Assembly (NCBI GenBank): GCA_902763655.1
Contig: CACWSW010000014.1
Coordinates: 1-33,385 of the forward strand
Source of the DNA: an uncultured bacterium
Lineage (GTDB): Bacteria > Verrucomicrobiota > Kiritimatiellia > RFP12 > UBA1067
DNA length: 33,385 nt
Reading direction: 5' to 3'
The position numbers and the translations under genes were made by a program. Below, piece after piece: positions 12,148-21,804 of this stretch (positions within the stretch are counted from its first letter, which is position 1; the number at the start of each line of letters is the position of its first letter). A model generated the notes under the pieces. It worked only from the letters and a program-made list of their open reading frames with translations. It was not told the DNA's origin and ran no database searches.

Positions 12148-13221
12148 TCACTTTGCAGGCGTCACCGTGTCGCCAGGGGCCACCTTGTGCGTGCCGTCGG
12201 TCACGATGCGCTCGCCGGCCGAAAGGCCCGACTCGACGAACTGGAGGTCTCCCGAGAGGCGTCCGCGCACGATGCGGCGCTTCTCGGCCTTGCCGTCCTT
12301 CCCCACGACCCACACGCACGTCCCCTCGGAATCCTGCATCACGGCAGAAGGAGGCACTGCGCACTTCTTCACGCCGTCCTTGTGGCGGAGCGTCACGCCC
12401 ACCGCCGCGTAGGGCTTGAGGAGGTAGTCGGCGTTGGGAAACGTGGCATACACGCGCACCGTGTCCGTCGCCTCGTCGGTGACGTTCTCCGTGTACTCGA
12501 TCGTTCCCGTCTCGGCGTATGGAGTCCCGTTTGCAAGCGTCAGCGCCACCTCCCCCTTCTCGACGATCGTCCGTCCGTGCGCGCCGAACATCGTGAGGTA
12601 GTCCGCATTCGAAAGCGAGAAGCGCACGCGGATAGGCTGGAGCTGCACCACCGTGACGAGCGGAGTGGACGGCGATGCAGGATTTCCCCTCGTGAGGCGC
12701 GTGGTGCCGGTGCGCCCGTCAATTGGAGTGCGGATCTGGCATCGCTTCAGGTTGTACTCCGCCACCGCCAGCTCCGCCTCGGCGGCGGCGAGCGCGGCCG
12801 TGGCGATCTCGCGGTCGCTCTTTGCGCTGTCCACCGCATTCTGCGCAACCGCCTTGGTGGGCGCGAGCTTCGCGTGGCGCTCGTAGGCCACGTCCGTGAA
12901 CTCCTTCTTCGCCTTGCACTCGGCAACCTTCGCCTGAGCGTTCTTGAGCGCGCTCGTGTACTTGATAGGCAGAAGCCTGTAGAGAACATCGTTCGCCTTC
13001 ACTAGCGCGCCGTCCTTGAAGCAGACCTCGATGATGTCGCCGCTCACCTCCGGCGTCACGTCCACCCGCTGCACCGGCAGCACCTTGGCGGGAAAGGTCT
13101 TGGTCTGAGGATCGGGGGCCTGCGTCACCTCCGCCACAGGCAATATCACCGTCGCCGCACGCGCCGCGCATACGGCCCCGGCCGCCAGCGCACCCAAAAT
13201 TCGCACGAGTTTCATTTCCAT
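12148..13221 (-). CDS. RND efflux periplasmic adaptor (membrane fusion protein, HlyD/AcrA type)
   Basis: A 357-residue adaptor linking an inner-membrane RND pump to an outer-membrane channel. The start is ATG 13221 (GGGA six bases upstream) or ATG 13215. A signal sequence runs through residues 1-23 (ending CAARAA). The lipoyl-like half TPEVSGDIIEVCFKDGALVKANDVLYRL is followed by an alpha hairpin (about residues 75-130, ALKNAQAKVAECKAKKEF...), then RCQIRTPIDGRTG and the beta-barrel region with QLQPIRVRFSLSN. It ends as the adaptor class does: AVMQDSEGTCVWVVGKDGKAEKR...GLSAGERIVTDG. It lies 20 bases downstream of a small helical gene and is divergent from the RND pump gene, presumably its partner. 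It is convergent with secA, with 19 bases between and no terminator seen. Confidence 0.9.
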   Translation of the reverse strand: MEMKLVRILGALAAGAVCAARAATVILPVAEVTQAPDPQTKTFPAKVLPVQRVDVTPEVSGDIIEVCFKDGALVKANDVLYRLLPIKYTSALKNAQAKVAECKAKKEFTDVAYERHAKLAPTKAVAQNAVDSAKSDREIATAALAAAEAELAVAEYNLKRCQIRTPIDGRTGTTRLTRGNPASPSTPLVTVVQLQPIRVRFSLSNADYLTMFGAHGRTIVEKGEVALTLANGTPYAETGTIEYTENVTDEATDTVRVYATFPNADYLLKPYAAVGVTLRHKDGVKKCAVPPSAVMQDSEGTCVWVVGKDGKAEKRRIVRGRLSGDLQFVESGLSAGERIVTDGTHKVAPGDTVTPAK

Positions 13222-13241
13222 GGCATATCCCAAAGAACGGA

Positions 13242-13514
13242 TCAGCAGACCTGTTCGGACGCCGCGGCCTGGCGAAGCGCCGTCAAGACGCCGCCAATCA
13301 TGTCGCACAGGCTCTTGGACTCGAATCGGTCGATGTAGCGGTCCGTCAGGAACTTCCCGAGCGTCTCGATCGCATGGGCGAACTCGCCGTCGCGCTGATG
13401 TTCCTCCAGCCAGCGCTTTATGACCAACGCCTCGTCGGTATCGACGCGCGTATCCTGCAAGATGCCCTTCGTGAGCATCCAGAACTCGCTGCTCTCTTCT
13501 TTTCTCGTCATCAT
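13242..13514 (-). CDS. Small helical protein of unknown function upstream of the efflux adaptor
   Basis: A 90-residue soluble, charged protein without signal peptide or membrane segment. The pattern [15 protein letters not shown]...[33 protein letters not shown] looks like two similar helical halves (D..E...L..WL, then L...L.D..ID..E...L...I). It recalls the TerB-like or pre-BRCT helical units of some bacterial proteins; this is an impression only. The start ATG 13514 has AAAGGAAA upstream and a good -10 farther up; a second in-frame ATG follows at once, and a longer start at 13544 would remove the promoter. It is probably cotranscribed with the adaptor. Function unknown. Confidence 0.75.
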   Translation of the reverse strand: MMTRKEESSEFWMLTKGILQDTRVDTDEALVIKRWLEEHQRDGEFAHAIETLGKFLTDRYIDRFESKSLCDMIGGVLTALRQAAASEQVC

Positions 13515-13534
13515 GGCTTGTTTCCTTTGCGCAC

Positions 13535-13543
13535 ATTCTACCA
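13535..13543 (-). promoter_or_regulatory. Extended -10 promoter of the small gene/adaptor operon
   Basis: On the - strand TGG-TAGAAT (13543 to 13535) lies 20 bases before ATG 13514, with AAAGGAAA between. No clear -35. It shares the 79-base divergent spacer with the RND promoter. Confidence 0.5.
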
Positions 13544-13578
13544 TAATACCCTCACCCCGTCCAACCTCGCCGCGACTA

Positions 13579-13587
13579 TGCTATAAT
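13579..13587 (+). promoter_or_regulatory. Extended -10 promoter of the RND gene, with very short spacing to the ATG
   Basis: TGC-TATAAT ends only six bases before ATG 13594, so transcription would start at or next to the start codon. GGAGG at 13588-13592 is just one base from the ATG, too close to be a normal ribosome binding site. Either the mRNA is leaderless or another promoter exists. Confidence 0.5.
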
Positions 13588-13593
13588 GGAGGC

Positions 13594-16500
13594 ATGATTT
13601 CGCAATTCTTCATAGACCGTCCCCGATTCGCGTTCGTGCTGGTCATCCTCATGTCCCTCTGCGGAGGCATCGCCCTCCTCGATCTCCCCGTGGCCGAGTA
13701 CCCGGAGCTCGCCCCCGCCACGATCCGAGTCTCCGCCTCCTATCCGGGCGCGAGCGCGCAGGTCGTGGCGGATTCCATCGCACTTCCCGTGGAGGACCAG
13801 ATCAACGGCGTCGAGAATCTCCTCTACTACTCGTCTTCCTGCGACAACAACGGCAGCTACTCCTGCTCCGTCACCTTCAAGAGCGGCGCCGACACCGACA
13901 TGGCGCTCGTCAACCTCCAGAACGCCGTCAAGCGCGCCGAGCGCAAGCTCCCCTCCACCGTCAAGCAGCAGGGCATCTCCGTCCAGAAGCGTAACTCGGA
14001 CATGCTGGCTCTCTGGGCCTTCACCACGGACGGCACCAAGCAGTCCCTCCAGCAGCTCGGCGACTACGTGGAGAAGAACATAAAGGAGGCGGTCATGCGC
14101 CTCGACGGCGTCTCCGTCGCGGAGGTCATGGCCTCGCGCGAGTACGCTATGCGCATCTGGCTCGATCCTGTGCGCATGGCCTCTCTCAACCTCTCCATCA
14201 CCGATGTCTCCTCCGCCATCGAGAAGCAGAACGTCCAGGCCGCCGCCGGCACGGTCGGCAGCGAGTACGCGAGCCGCTACCTCTCCTACAAGCTCAACGC
14301 CGAAGGCCGGCTGAAATCAGCCGACGAGTTCGCCGACATTGTCGTCCGCAGCGACCCTGCCACCGGCGGGCAGGTGCTCCTCGGCGACGTCGCGCGCATC
14401 GAGCTCGGCTCGAAGAGCTATTCCGGCAAGTCGCTCATGAACGGCAAGGAGGCGATCGTCCTCTCCGTGTACAAGACGCCAGAGGCGAACGCCCTCGCCG
14501 TGGTCAAGCGCGTGAGGGCGGAGCTGGCGGAATGGGAGAAGCGCCTCCCCGCAGGCGTGGCGATGGAGACCGTGCACGACGCGACCGCGTTCACGCTCGT
14601 CTTCATGAAGGCGATCGTCTCCACCCTCTTCATGGCACTCGGCCTCGTCGTGCTGATCACCTGGCTCTTCCTGCAGGACTGGCGCGCCACCATCGTCCCA
14701 GCCGCCGCCATCCCGGTCTCGCTGCTCGCCACCTTCATCTTCGTGTGGGCGTTCGGCTACACGATCAACATCCTCACGATGTTCGGCCTCATCCTCGTGA
14801 TAGGCTCGCTCGTGGACGACGCCATCGTAGTGGTGGAGAACACCCAGACCCTAATGGCCACGGAAGGGCTTTCCGCGAAGGAGGCCGCAAAGAAGTCCAT
14901 GCGCCAGATCACCAGCGCCGTCATCGCCACCACGCTCGTCACCATCGCCTGCTACATCCCGCTCGTCTTCTACGGCGGCATGGTCGGCAAGATGTACATC
15001 CAGTTCGCGTTCACGATGTGCGTGGCCCTCTCGCTCTCCACGTGCGTGGCGCTCACCCTCTCCCCAGTCCTCTGTTCGCTCCTCCTGCGCAAGCCCGGCA
15101 AGCCGTCCCGCCTCTTCGCGCCCGTCAACATAGCGATCGACGGCTCCCGCAAGGTCTACCTCGCGGTCGCAGGCCTGCTCGTGCGGCGCGGCATCTTGAC
15201 CGCCCTTCTCTTCGCCGCCGCCTGCGCCGGCGTGTGGTTCGCGAAGGACATGGTGAAGGAGACGCTGCTTCCGGACGAGGACAAGGGCAACATCACCATC
15301 GACATCGAGCTCGCCCAGGGCGCAACCCTCAAGCGCACCAACCAGGTGCTGGAGGACATCCAGGCGCGCATCAAGGACATCCCCGGAATCGCCAGCATAA
15401 TGCTCATGTCGGGCTCCGGCGCGATGTCCGGCTCCGGCGAGAACTGCGGGCAGGGCATGGTGGCGCTGGACCACTGGGACATGCGCCGCACGCCCGACAA
15501 GTCCGTGAAGGCCATCATCGCCGAAATCATGCGCCGCACGGCGGATGTACACGCCGCGCGCATCCGCTGCTTCACGTCGCCCCCCATCATGGGGCTCGGC
15601 CGCGTGGGCGGCGTAGGCTTCAACCTGTGTTCGGACGCAGGCGCCACGAGCGCCGAGCTCGCAGCAACCGCCGAGAAGTTTGCCCGCCAGGTCTCCGCCC
15701 TTCCTGAGGCGGCAACAGTGATGAACACGTTCCGCGCGGACACTCCGCAGCTCCGCTTGACCCTAGACCGCAGGAAGGCCGAGATTCTCGGCGTCTCGCC
15801 CAGCGCGGTCTTCGCCATGCTCCAGAACAAGCTCGCGAGCGTGTACGTGAACGACTTCACGCTCGGCGGCAGCGCGTACGAGGTGATCGTCCAGTCCGCC
15901 GGCTCGTACCGCGCCTCGGTGGAGGATGTCTCCGATCTCCATGTGACGACGGCAAGCGGCGCGTCCGTGCCGCTCTCGGCCATCGCCAACATCACCTACG
16001 AGGTCGGCCCCAAGCAGGTGACGCGTTTCGACAAGATGCCGTCCGCCAGCCTCAACGCGCAGGCCGCACCCGGAGTCGCAGGGCTCACTCTCATAAAGGC
16101 CATCGAGAAGCTTACGCCCCCCGAGGGATACCACATAGAGTGGAGCGAGATGAGCCGCCAGGAGAAGGAGAACGAGGGCCGCCTCGGATTCCTGATGGGC
16201 ATGGCCGCGCTCTTCGCCTACCTCTTCCTGGTGGCCCAGTACGAGAGCTGGACCGTGCCGCTGTCCGTGATGTGCTCCATCCTCTTCGCCCTCGGCGGCG
16301 CGTACGTGGGGCTGTGGGTCACCGGCACGCCGATGAGCATCTACGCTCAGCTCGGCATGGTGATGCTGATCGGCCTCTCCGCGAAGAACGCGATCCTCAT
16401 GGTAGAGTTCGCCAAGCAGCAGCGCGAAGCAGGCCTCTCCGTGACGGACGCCGCGATGAAGGGCGCGGACCTCCGCTTCCGCGCCGTGCAGATGACGGCA

Positions 16501-16710
16501 TGGAGCTTCCTCTGCGGCGTCTTGCCTCTAGTCCTCGCCTCGGGCGCGGGCGCGGGCTCGCAGAAGGCGATCGGCATCTCCACTTTTTCGGGAATGCTCG
16601 CCGCCACGTTCGTGGGCATCTGCTTCACTCCCGGCCTCTACGCCATCTTCCAGCGCCTCCGCGAACTGGTGAAGCAACATGAAAACACAGAAAGGATCGT
16701 AAACAGATGA
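13594..16710 (+). CDS. RND multidrug efflux permease, HAE1/AcrB type
   Basis: A 1038-residue inner-membrane pump using the proton gradient. It begins as the family does, [19 protein letters not shown], and shows the periplasmic porter motif [32 protein letters not shown]. The paired proton-relay aspartates are in [12 protein letters not shown] (Asp408, Asp409, matching AcrB Asp407/Asp408), and the second-half helix motif is [17 protein letters not shown] with its conserved lysine. The length matches AcrB (1049). An upstream in-frame extension from 13420 runs through the divergent gene and both promoters and is rejected. The adaptor is encoded divergently at 12148-13221; no TolC-type channel is in the window. 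The stop overlaps the next gene's start (ATGA, 16707-16710), and the last dozen codons are unusually AT-rich. Confidence 0.95.
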   Translation: MISQFFIDRPRFAFVLVILMSLCGGIALLDLPVAEYPELAPATIRVSASYPGASAQVVADSIALPVEDQINGVENLLYYSSSCDNNGSYSCSVTFKSGADTDMALVNLQNAVKRAERKLPSTVKQQGISVQKRNSDMLALWAFTTDGTKQSLQQLGDYVEKNIKEAVMRLDGVSVAEVMASREYAMRIWLDPVRMASLNLSITDVSSAIEKQNVQAAAGTVGSEYASRYLSYKLNAEGRLKSADEFADIVVRSDPATGGQVLLGDVARIELGSKSYSGKSLMNGKEAIVLSVYKTPEANALAVVKRVRAELAEWEKRLPAGVAMETVHDATAFTLVFMKAIVSTLFMALGLVVLITWLFLQDWRATIVPAAAIPVSLLATFIFVWAFGYTINILTMFGLILVIGSLVDDAIVVVENTQTLMATEGLSAKEAAKKSMRQITSAVIATTLVTIACYIPLVFYGGMVGKMYIQFAFTMCVALSLSTCVALTLSPVLCSLLLRKPGKPSRLFAPVNIAIDGSRKVYLAVAGLLVRRGILTALLFAAACAGVWFAKDMVKETLLPDEDKGNITIDIELAQGATLKRTNQVLEDIQARIKDIPGIASIMLMSGSGAMSGSGENCGQGMVALDHWDMRRTPDKSVKAIIAEIMRRTADVHAARIRCFTSPPIMGLGRVGGVGFNLCSDAGATSAELAATAEKFARQVSALPEAATVMNTFRADTPQLRLTLDRRKAEILGVSPSAVFAMLQNKLASVYVNDFTLGGSAYEVIVQSAGSYRASVEDVSDLHVTTASGASVPLSAIANITYEVGPKQVTRFDKMPSASLNAQAAPGVAGLTLIKAIEKLTPPEGYHIEWSEMSRQEKENEGRLGFLMGMAALFAYLFLVAQYESWTVPLSVMCSILFALGGAYVGLWVTGTPMSIYAQLGMVMLIGLSAKNAILMVEFAKQQREAGLSVTDAAMKGADLRFRAVQMTAWSFLCGVLPLVLASGAGAGSQKAIGISTFSGMLAATFVGICFTPGLYAIFQRLRELVKQHENTERIVNR

Positions 16711-18257
16711 AAGTATCGCATATCGCAATTGCGGCAATAGTCGTAAGCGGCTTTTTCGCCATTCAACTTTACCAAGTGCGACGGACAAATCTCTACATGT
16801 TGCATAACCAGGAAGAATCGGCCTCTCAATTAAAGGGGATGGCGTCTCGCTTAGATGACTTGAAACTCCAGATCGAGAAAGAGATTGTATCTGGGCTCGC
16901 CGACATCAGACAACACTCAAATGTAACCAACGCATACCAGAAAATCATGGAAATCATGGCCTCATCTGGGAGTCGGGACGGCGACAACAAGCACGCGCTT
17001 GCCAACGCACTAGTGGCTGAAGATGCCTATGCCCGTGCCATCGACAATCTAAAGAGCGGCGATAGGGGCATGGCAAAAATCTACTGCTTGAATGCTATCA
17101 ACCACCTCCCCTCGCAACTCAAGTACTTTCAGAAGCTATTTGAGATATATGATGTAAGCGATGCCGAGCAACTCGCAGAAACAGACCTGGAGCAACTGCA
17201 AGGAATATTGGAGACAGGTATCTATCAAGTCGCAGGACGAGATGTTGCTGCCATACATGAAATGTTGGCAAAGGTCATATCACGCAAGGTAAGAGAGGAA
17301 GAGCGTTCTTCCGATGCGACATCCAAAATGAGACAGGCAACGTTTGCCAAGTCACAAGAAGATCTGAAGACAGGCGAACTGGCATGGGATAAGATATCAA
17401 ATAGCCCTGATGCCCCGACAACTGAAATCCTTAATCGCCGCATGGCTGTACTGAACGTGCTTGCCGACACGTCAACAGACGAATCAGAGACGAACAGGCA
17501 GTGGATCCAATCGGAATTGAAGAGGACCGAACTTGCCATTGCATTTCTCATGCAATCGGCATCGTTGAAATCCTATCTTGACCGGGCAGAAGATCTGCTT
17601 GACGCAGGGACTAACAAGATGGAAATCGTGAGTGCATTGACCCAGACTGCCAGTCAATTGCTGAGCCAGTCACTTGGAGCTGACGAGAAGTTGCTACCAG
17701 ATGGCGCAACCGAGTCACTTCATGATTTCGCAAGGCGCATTGCGAATATCGAAACACGGTTCAACATGATCAAGTCTAGAGACGCATTGGAGAAGATCAG
17801 CGTAATCATTGACAAAATGCACGATCAAGATGACACAAGTTCATACGAATTACGTATTCGCCAGATTAGTGACGGCATCAAGAAGATATCAGGGCAACTT
17901 TCATTTGTCTACGACATGAAGGAAAAAGCCAAGATTGAGGATCAACTTGTATCTCTATCGCAGAGGCTCACCGAGCTCCGAGAGCAACAGTATGCGGCCT
18001 ATCAAAAATGGGCTATCAACGAATGCGAAAGTGCCTTTGCGAAGTATCGGTCTTGGACTCGAGTCGACGAGAAAGATGCGCTCGAAGTGATTAACCTTTA
18101 CCTGCTTAAGATCGACTCGACTCTCTTGACGCCTGATGTAAACCGGTTGTATCAAGACGTCTTGAGCAAGCAGTTCGCGGAATTGGGTGCCAAACCGCTT
18201 GCCGACATAGAGATAAAGATGGCGCGAGAACGGAAACAGACACTGAAAGACTTTTAA
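16707..18257 (+). CDS. Membrane-anchored helical/coiled-coil protein of a low-GC two-gene island
   Basis: 516 residues, family not recognised. One hydrophobic helix at residues 4-22 is followed by a charged, almost wholly helical chain. There is a likely coiled coil at about 34-62, a TPR-like stretch around 95-150 ([31 protein letters not shown]), and long amphipathic helices to the C-terminus, rich in Glu, Lys, Gln and Ser. The start ATG 16707 overlaps the RND stop (ATGA) with AAAGGA upstream, so translation is probably coupled. The next gene starts three bases after the stop. GC is much lower than in flanking genes (hand count 26/60 at 17221-17280), suggesting acquisition by transfer with its partner. 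It could be a scaffold, chaperone or immunity protein for the next gene; this is inference. Confidence 0.85.
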   Translation: MKVSHIAIAAIVVSGFFAIQLYQVRRTNLYMLHNQEESASQLKGMASRLDDLKLQIEKEIVSGLADIRQHSNVTNAYQKIMEIMASSGSRDGDNKHALANALVAEDAYARAIDNLKSGDRGMAKIYCLNAINHLPSQLKYFQKLFEIYDVSDAEQLAETDLEQLQGILETGIYQVAGRDVAAIHEMLAKVISRKVREEERSSDATSKMRQATFAKSQEDLKTGELAWDKISNSPDAPTTEILNRRMAVLNVLADTSTDESETNRQWIQSELKRTELAIAFLMQSASLKSYLDRAEDLLDAGTNKMEIVSALTQTASQLLSQSLGADEKLLPDGATESLHDFARRIANIETRFNMIKSRDALEKISVIIDKMHDQDDTSSYELRIRQISDGIKKISGQLSFVYDMKEKAKIEDQLVSLSQRLTELREQQYAAYQKWAINECESAFAKYRSWTRVDEKDALEVINLYLLKIDSTLLTPDVNRLYQDVLSKQFAELGAKPLADIEIKMARERKQTLKDF

Positions 18258-18260
18258 GTC

Positions 18261-19949
18261 ATGTACTATTCCACGCAGAACTTCACTTTGCTGCTTGCAG
18301 TGTTTGCGCGCCTAGTCTGTAGTGGCGCTACTGCGGCAGACTCCAATGTGCCGCCATCATCCTTAGCCAACTCCGCGCTTGTATCTGCCACGGCAACAGT
18401 ATTAGCTCGTGCGGATGTTGCATTTGCTCGTTCTCGCATAGTAGACATACATTACAAGGGCGCATTTGGAGAGAACGTTGCCGGGAAAACTTTTCTACGC
18501 AACTACCTTCAAGCCGAGGGAGGATGGGAGAGCATAACGCCACGCTCTGGACGTCAGGGGTTTGACCATGTATTTATCAAGCAGGGAGCGCAAGGCGAAA
18601 TCAAAGACTTGATGATAGCGGAATCCAAGTATAACACCAGCATCCTTAGCGAAACAAAAGACGGCATCCAGATGGGAATATCTTGGCGGAAACCAAGACT
18701 TGTTGCACTAGGCAATCGTTATCTGACGGTAGCGAAATCGGCTGACATTCGGTTTGGCAAGATGCCACTTGCTCCGAATCGCGTCCTGGAGGTTGTGCTC
18801 AAGAACGGGAAAAGAGTATATTTCTGGTCGGAAAGCAGCAAAAGTCCATGGAAATTCACAGGATCGGTTGATGAACTGCCTGAGGCGCGTAACCAGGCAT
18901 TTCGATACGGGAAGTATATGGTTGCTGCAGGAAACGATCAAATCAAATATCGCTCACGGGTATTTCGAGTCGTACCGTCTGCCCAAGATGTTACCATTGA
19001 AATCTATAATGCAGACGCCATCGTTGACAGAAAACTCGGGAAGCCAACCGCCTTGATAAAACTGAAGGGTGCGTTAGGCGGCTCTGGAATAGTTTCGGAA
19101 GCGGAAATTGCCGCGATGATAAAGAAAAAACTTAAGTTAAGCGATGCGGATTGCAGAGAATTCGCACGGCAGATTATCAAAAAGTATGGGCCATCTTCCT
19201 TGATGTCCAAATTCTCTCTTTCTAAGACACTGATGGTAAATGCTGGCATGGCGACTGGTGCGGCTGTTGCGATTGATACGACCATACAACTGTTTTCTAC
19301 GGGCGAACTGAATGTTGCGCCATTGGGATTGACGGCAGGGAGTGTGTTTTCCGGAACACTTGTGGGGCAAGGCACGCATATCGCCCTCACACAGCAAAAA
19401 CCATACAATGTAATCAAGAGGATTTCTGGACCGCTTCGTTGCGGAACTGCCGCAACGACAACGGCGTTCTCCTCTCTTGCTGGAGGCTTGACAACATCGG
19501 CCCTAATGAGCTATGGTGCACTTTTATTTGGATGGACCGACATCACGGAAGCCAACCGCAATATGATAATCGGCACAGTAGCTACTGGAACCAGTGTTAT
19601 TGCAACTACTGGAGCAATGGCACTTGTTGGTGTTTACGGTACGGCCAGTACCGGAACGGCCATAAGCGGATTGAGCGGTGCAGCAGCAACAAATGCGACC
19701 TTGGCCTGGTTTGGTGGCGGTAGTGTCGCTGCGGGCGGCGGCGGCGTAGCCGCCGGTACCGCCGTACTAGCTGCAGGAGGCGCAATCATTGCGGTTGGCG
19801 TCGGCGTTGCCGGATATTATGCTTACAAAATGTACGACCAGCACGAGGACACAAAGCGCATCGCCATTGAACTTGACGCATATAGAAACGATTCTGTGCT
19901 TAAAGATGTCTTGTCTAATGATCCGTATTATCAGCAATTGCAACAATAG
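18261..19949 (+). CDS. Exported protein with PD-(D/E)XK-like nuclease signature and glycine-rich membrane domain
   Basis: 562 residues, no named family recognised. A signal peptide (about 1-26, ending GATAA) is followed by a domain at about 60-150 with GFDHVFI (Asp102), MIAESKYNTS (Glu121, Lys123) and TKDGIQMGISW (Gln137). This D...ExK...Q order fits the PD-(D/E)XK restriction-endonuclease fold and recalls the REase-type domains of polymorphic toxins (xxGIDGxF...ESKYG...TKDGxQMS.xW). A beta-rich middle (to about 270) and a helical linker follow. Hydrophobic segments lie at about 324-346, 353-373, 394-424 and 435-458, with a striking Gly/Ala block at 461-523 (STGTAISGLSGAAATNATLA, then GGGSVAAGGGGVAAG). 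The block resembles glycine-zipper membrane hairpins. It starts three bases after its neighbour and shares its low GC (27/60 at 18901-18960). A membrane-inserting nuclease effector is a hypothesis. Confidence 0.85.
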   Translation: MYYSTQNFTLLLAVFARLVCSGATAADSNVPPSSLANSALVSATATVLARADVAFARSRIVDIHYKGAFGENVAGKTFLRNYLQAEGGWESITPRSGRQGFDHVFIKQGAQGEIKDLMIAESKYNTSILSETKDGIQMGISWRKPRLVALGNRYLTVAKSADIRFGKMPLAPNRVLEVVLKNGKRVYFWSESSKSPWKFTGSVDELPEARNQAFRYGKYMVAAGNDQIKYRSRVFRVVPSAQDVTIEIYNADAIVDRKLGKPTALIKLKGALGGSGIVSEAEIAAMIKKKLKLSDADCREFARQIIKKYGPSSLMSKFSLSKTLMVNAGMATGAAVAIDTTIQLFSTGELNVAPLGLTAGSVFSGTLVGQGTHIALTQQKPYNVIKRISGPLRCGTAATTTAFSSLAGGLTTSALMSYGALLFGWTDITEANRNMIIGTVATGTSVIATTGAMALVGVYGTASTGTAISGLSGAAATNATLAWFGGGSVAAGGGGVAAGTAVLAAGGAIIAVGVGVAGYYAYKMYDQHEDTKRIAIELDAYRNDSVLKDVLSNDPYYQQLQQ

Positions 19950-19964
19950 GTGTGCCGGCGAATA

Positions 19965-21761
19965 CTACTCGAACCACTCGGGGCCGATGATGCGGCCGCA
20001 GAGATAGAACTTCATGTCGTTGTACCAGAGCACGCCCTTGCCGTCCAGGATGCAGTAGCTGGTGTAGAATGAATTTCCGCCCTTGCGCGGCGCGAAGAGC
20101 TTCGGCGCCTTGAACTTCACCGGCTGCTCGCCGTTGGGATCGAACTCGCCCGCGATCAGGTAGAGCGGGCCGCGGTGCTGGTAGGCGTTGCGCTTCGGCT
20201 CGTTGAAGTCGAACGTCTGGTGGACGAGCGCGAAGTACTTTCCACTCGCGGCCTCGGGCCCCTTCCAGTCGTACATCGGGCACGGCGAGCGCGGATGCAG
20301 GTACGGCTTCCCCTCGGCGTCCCTCAGGATCTTCGGCTCGCTCCACGTGGCGCCGCCGTCGCGGCTCTGCACCCACACGGGCGAACCGACGGACGAGCGC
20401 ATGATCGCGAAGAGGCGTCCGTCCGGCAGACGCACCGGCGCGGCCTCTTCGAGCGCTGGCTCGCTCGCGCGGAAGCCGCCCGCGTTCTCCAGGTCCTTGG
20501 CCGATAGCGCGTTGCGGTTCGTGCATAGGTACTTGATGCGGATGTCCTGCACGAGCGGGTTGTCGTCGATGTTCTCGAACTGCCAGAACTCGATCTTGCA
20601 GCCACCGCGCTCGTCGTACGGCGCCTTGCCGTGGCGCGAGCAGCCCACGAAGAACTTCCCGCCCTCGCCGAGGCGGAGCGGACGCTGCCAGTTGCACCAG
20701 CTCGGCGGAATGTGGTCGTCGGCGGGATCGGCGTCCATGCGCTCCGTGAACGGCACGAGCTTGGGCGCGCTCCAGGTCTCGCCGTCGTCGTCCGAGAACG
20801 CGCCGAACATCATGCCGCAGTGCGGACCGCGGCTGGTGGTCTGCTGGTTCCAGAGACAGTAGAGGCGGCCGCTCTTCGCGAGCATCGGCTGCTGCCAGCT
20901 CGCGAGCAGCGCGGGGTTCTTCTTGTTGGGCGATCCGGCGAGGACGACGGGGGCGGTCCAGGTCACGCCCTTGTCCACGCTCTTCGAGAACGCGATGTGC
21001 TGGTCGATGTCCGCCTCGCGCGACGCCTGCGTCCAGAAGGCGTAGAGGTGCTGGTTGGCCGGGTTGCAGATCACCTGGAAGTGGTCGTTGTACGTGTCGC
21101 CCGGCCTGGCGGGATCGCGCTTGTCCTTAGCGCGCGGCTGCTTGGGCACGAACACCACGTAGTCTGGCTTGTTCTTCAGGATGTCGCGCGGGGACTCCTT
21201 CTCGCTCGGCGTGCCCTTCAGGTAGGCGAGGATGCGGTCCTCCTTCTCCTTCATGGCCTGGTCGGGCATAGGCTGGCCCTTCGGGTCGAACCCGCAGACG
21301 ATCGCCCACTTGCCGAGCTCGATCTTCTCGCCAGGCTCCATGTCCTTCCGCCAGATGTCGGCAGTGTCGCACCTGTTCTCGCCGAACGCCTGGAACGGGG
21401 GGATATCCAGCCGGGCGAACCCGAGCGCCGCGAGCGTCTTCCCCTGCGAGAGAAGCCCGCCGTGCTTCGCCGTTGGCGTCACGACGAACAGCTCGCCTTC
21501 CTTGACGACCTCCGCGGAGAACCCGCCGCCGATCGTGCGCAGGAAGAAAGTCTTGCCAGCGAGGTGCTTCGCGGCGGCCGCCGTCATCTGGAACGTGCGG
21601 TCGTCGAAGACGGTCACGCCCTCGCCGCATGTCGACACCTCCGCGTCCGCCACGACCGAGAGCTGCGCCCCGCCCGCAAAAGCCATTGCGAGCGGCATCG
21701 CCGCGATCGCCGTCAAGAGTCCGTATGCCACACCGGCACGTCCGATTGTTGTGTTGCTCAT
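19965..21761 (-). CDS. Exported BNR/Asp-box sialidase-like protein
   Basis: 598 residues with a signal sequence (about 8-30). Three Asp-boxes (S-x-D-x-G-x-T-W) mark a six-bladed propeller: SVDKGVTW near 261-268, SDDDGETW at 323-330 and SRDGGATW at 466-473. The region from about 225 onward therefore belongs to the sialidase/neuraminidase superfamily. The N-terminal ~200 residues are unassigned. Many Verrucomicrobiota proteins of this group are only distantly related to true sialidases, and the Arg triad was not confirmed by eye, so the substrate is unknown. ATG 21761 is chosen because the signal peptide follows directly and an extended -10 lies just upstream; an ATG at 21851 would start inside the neighbouring gene. 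It is convergent with the island, 15 bases between stops. Confidence 0.85.
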   Translation of the reverse strand: MSNTTIGRAGVAYGLLTAIAAMPLAMAFAGGAQLSVVADAEVSTCGEGVTVFDDRTFQMTAAAAKHLAGKTFFLRTIGGGFSAEVVKEGELFVVTPTAKHGGLLSQGKTLAALGFARLDIPPFQAFGENRCDTADIWRKDMEPGEKIELGKWAIVCGFDPKGQPMPDQAMKEKEDRILAYLKGTPSEKESPRDILKNKPDYVVFVPKQPRAKDKRDPARPGDTYNDHFQVICNPANQHLYAFWTQASREADIDQHIAFSKSVDKGVTWTAPVVLAGSPNKKNPALLASWQQPMLAKSGRLYCLWNQQTTSRGPHCGMMFGAFSDDDGETWSAPKLVPFTERMDADPADDHIPPSWCNWQRPLRLGEGGKFFVGCSRHGKAPYDERGGCKIEFWQFENIDDNPLVQDIRIKYLCTNRNALSAKDLENAGGFRASEPALEEAAPVRLPDGRLFAIMRSSVGSPVWVQSRDGGATWSEPKILRDAEGKPYLHPRSPCPMYDWKGPEAASGKYFALVHQTFDFNEPKRNAYQHRGPLYLIAGEFDPNGEQPVKFKAPKLFAPRKGGNSFYTSYCILDGKGVLWYNDMKFYLCGRIIGPEWFE

Positions 21762-21771
21762 AGCGGATGAG

Positions 21772-21780
21772 ATTATACCA
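21772..21780 (-). promoter_or_regulatory. Extended -10 promoter of the sialidase-like gene
   Basis: On the - strand, TTTTGG-TATAAT (TGG-TATAAT, 21780 to 21772) lies 10 bases before ATG 21761, leaving a leader of about 4 bases. Neither a -35 nor a ribosome binding site is apparent. Confidence 0.6.
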
Positions 21781-21804
21781 AAACCTCCCGCCGTCATGCC
21801 AGCG

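Noticed and set aside
13222..13536. N-terminal extension of the efflux adaptor to 13536
   Set aside because: It overlaps the 90-residue gene in another frame, is Arg-rich, and the signal peptide starts at 13221/13215.
13420..13593. N-terminal extension of the RND pump to 13420
   Set aside because: It would run through the divergent gene and both promoters; the family's start is the residue series at 13594.
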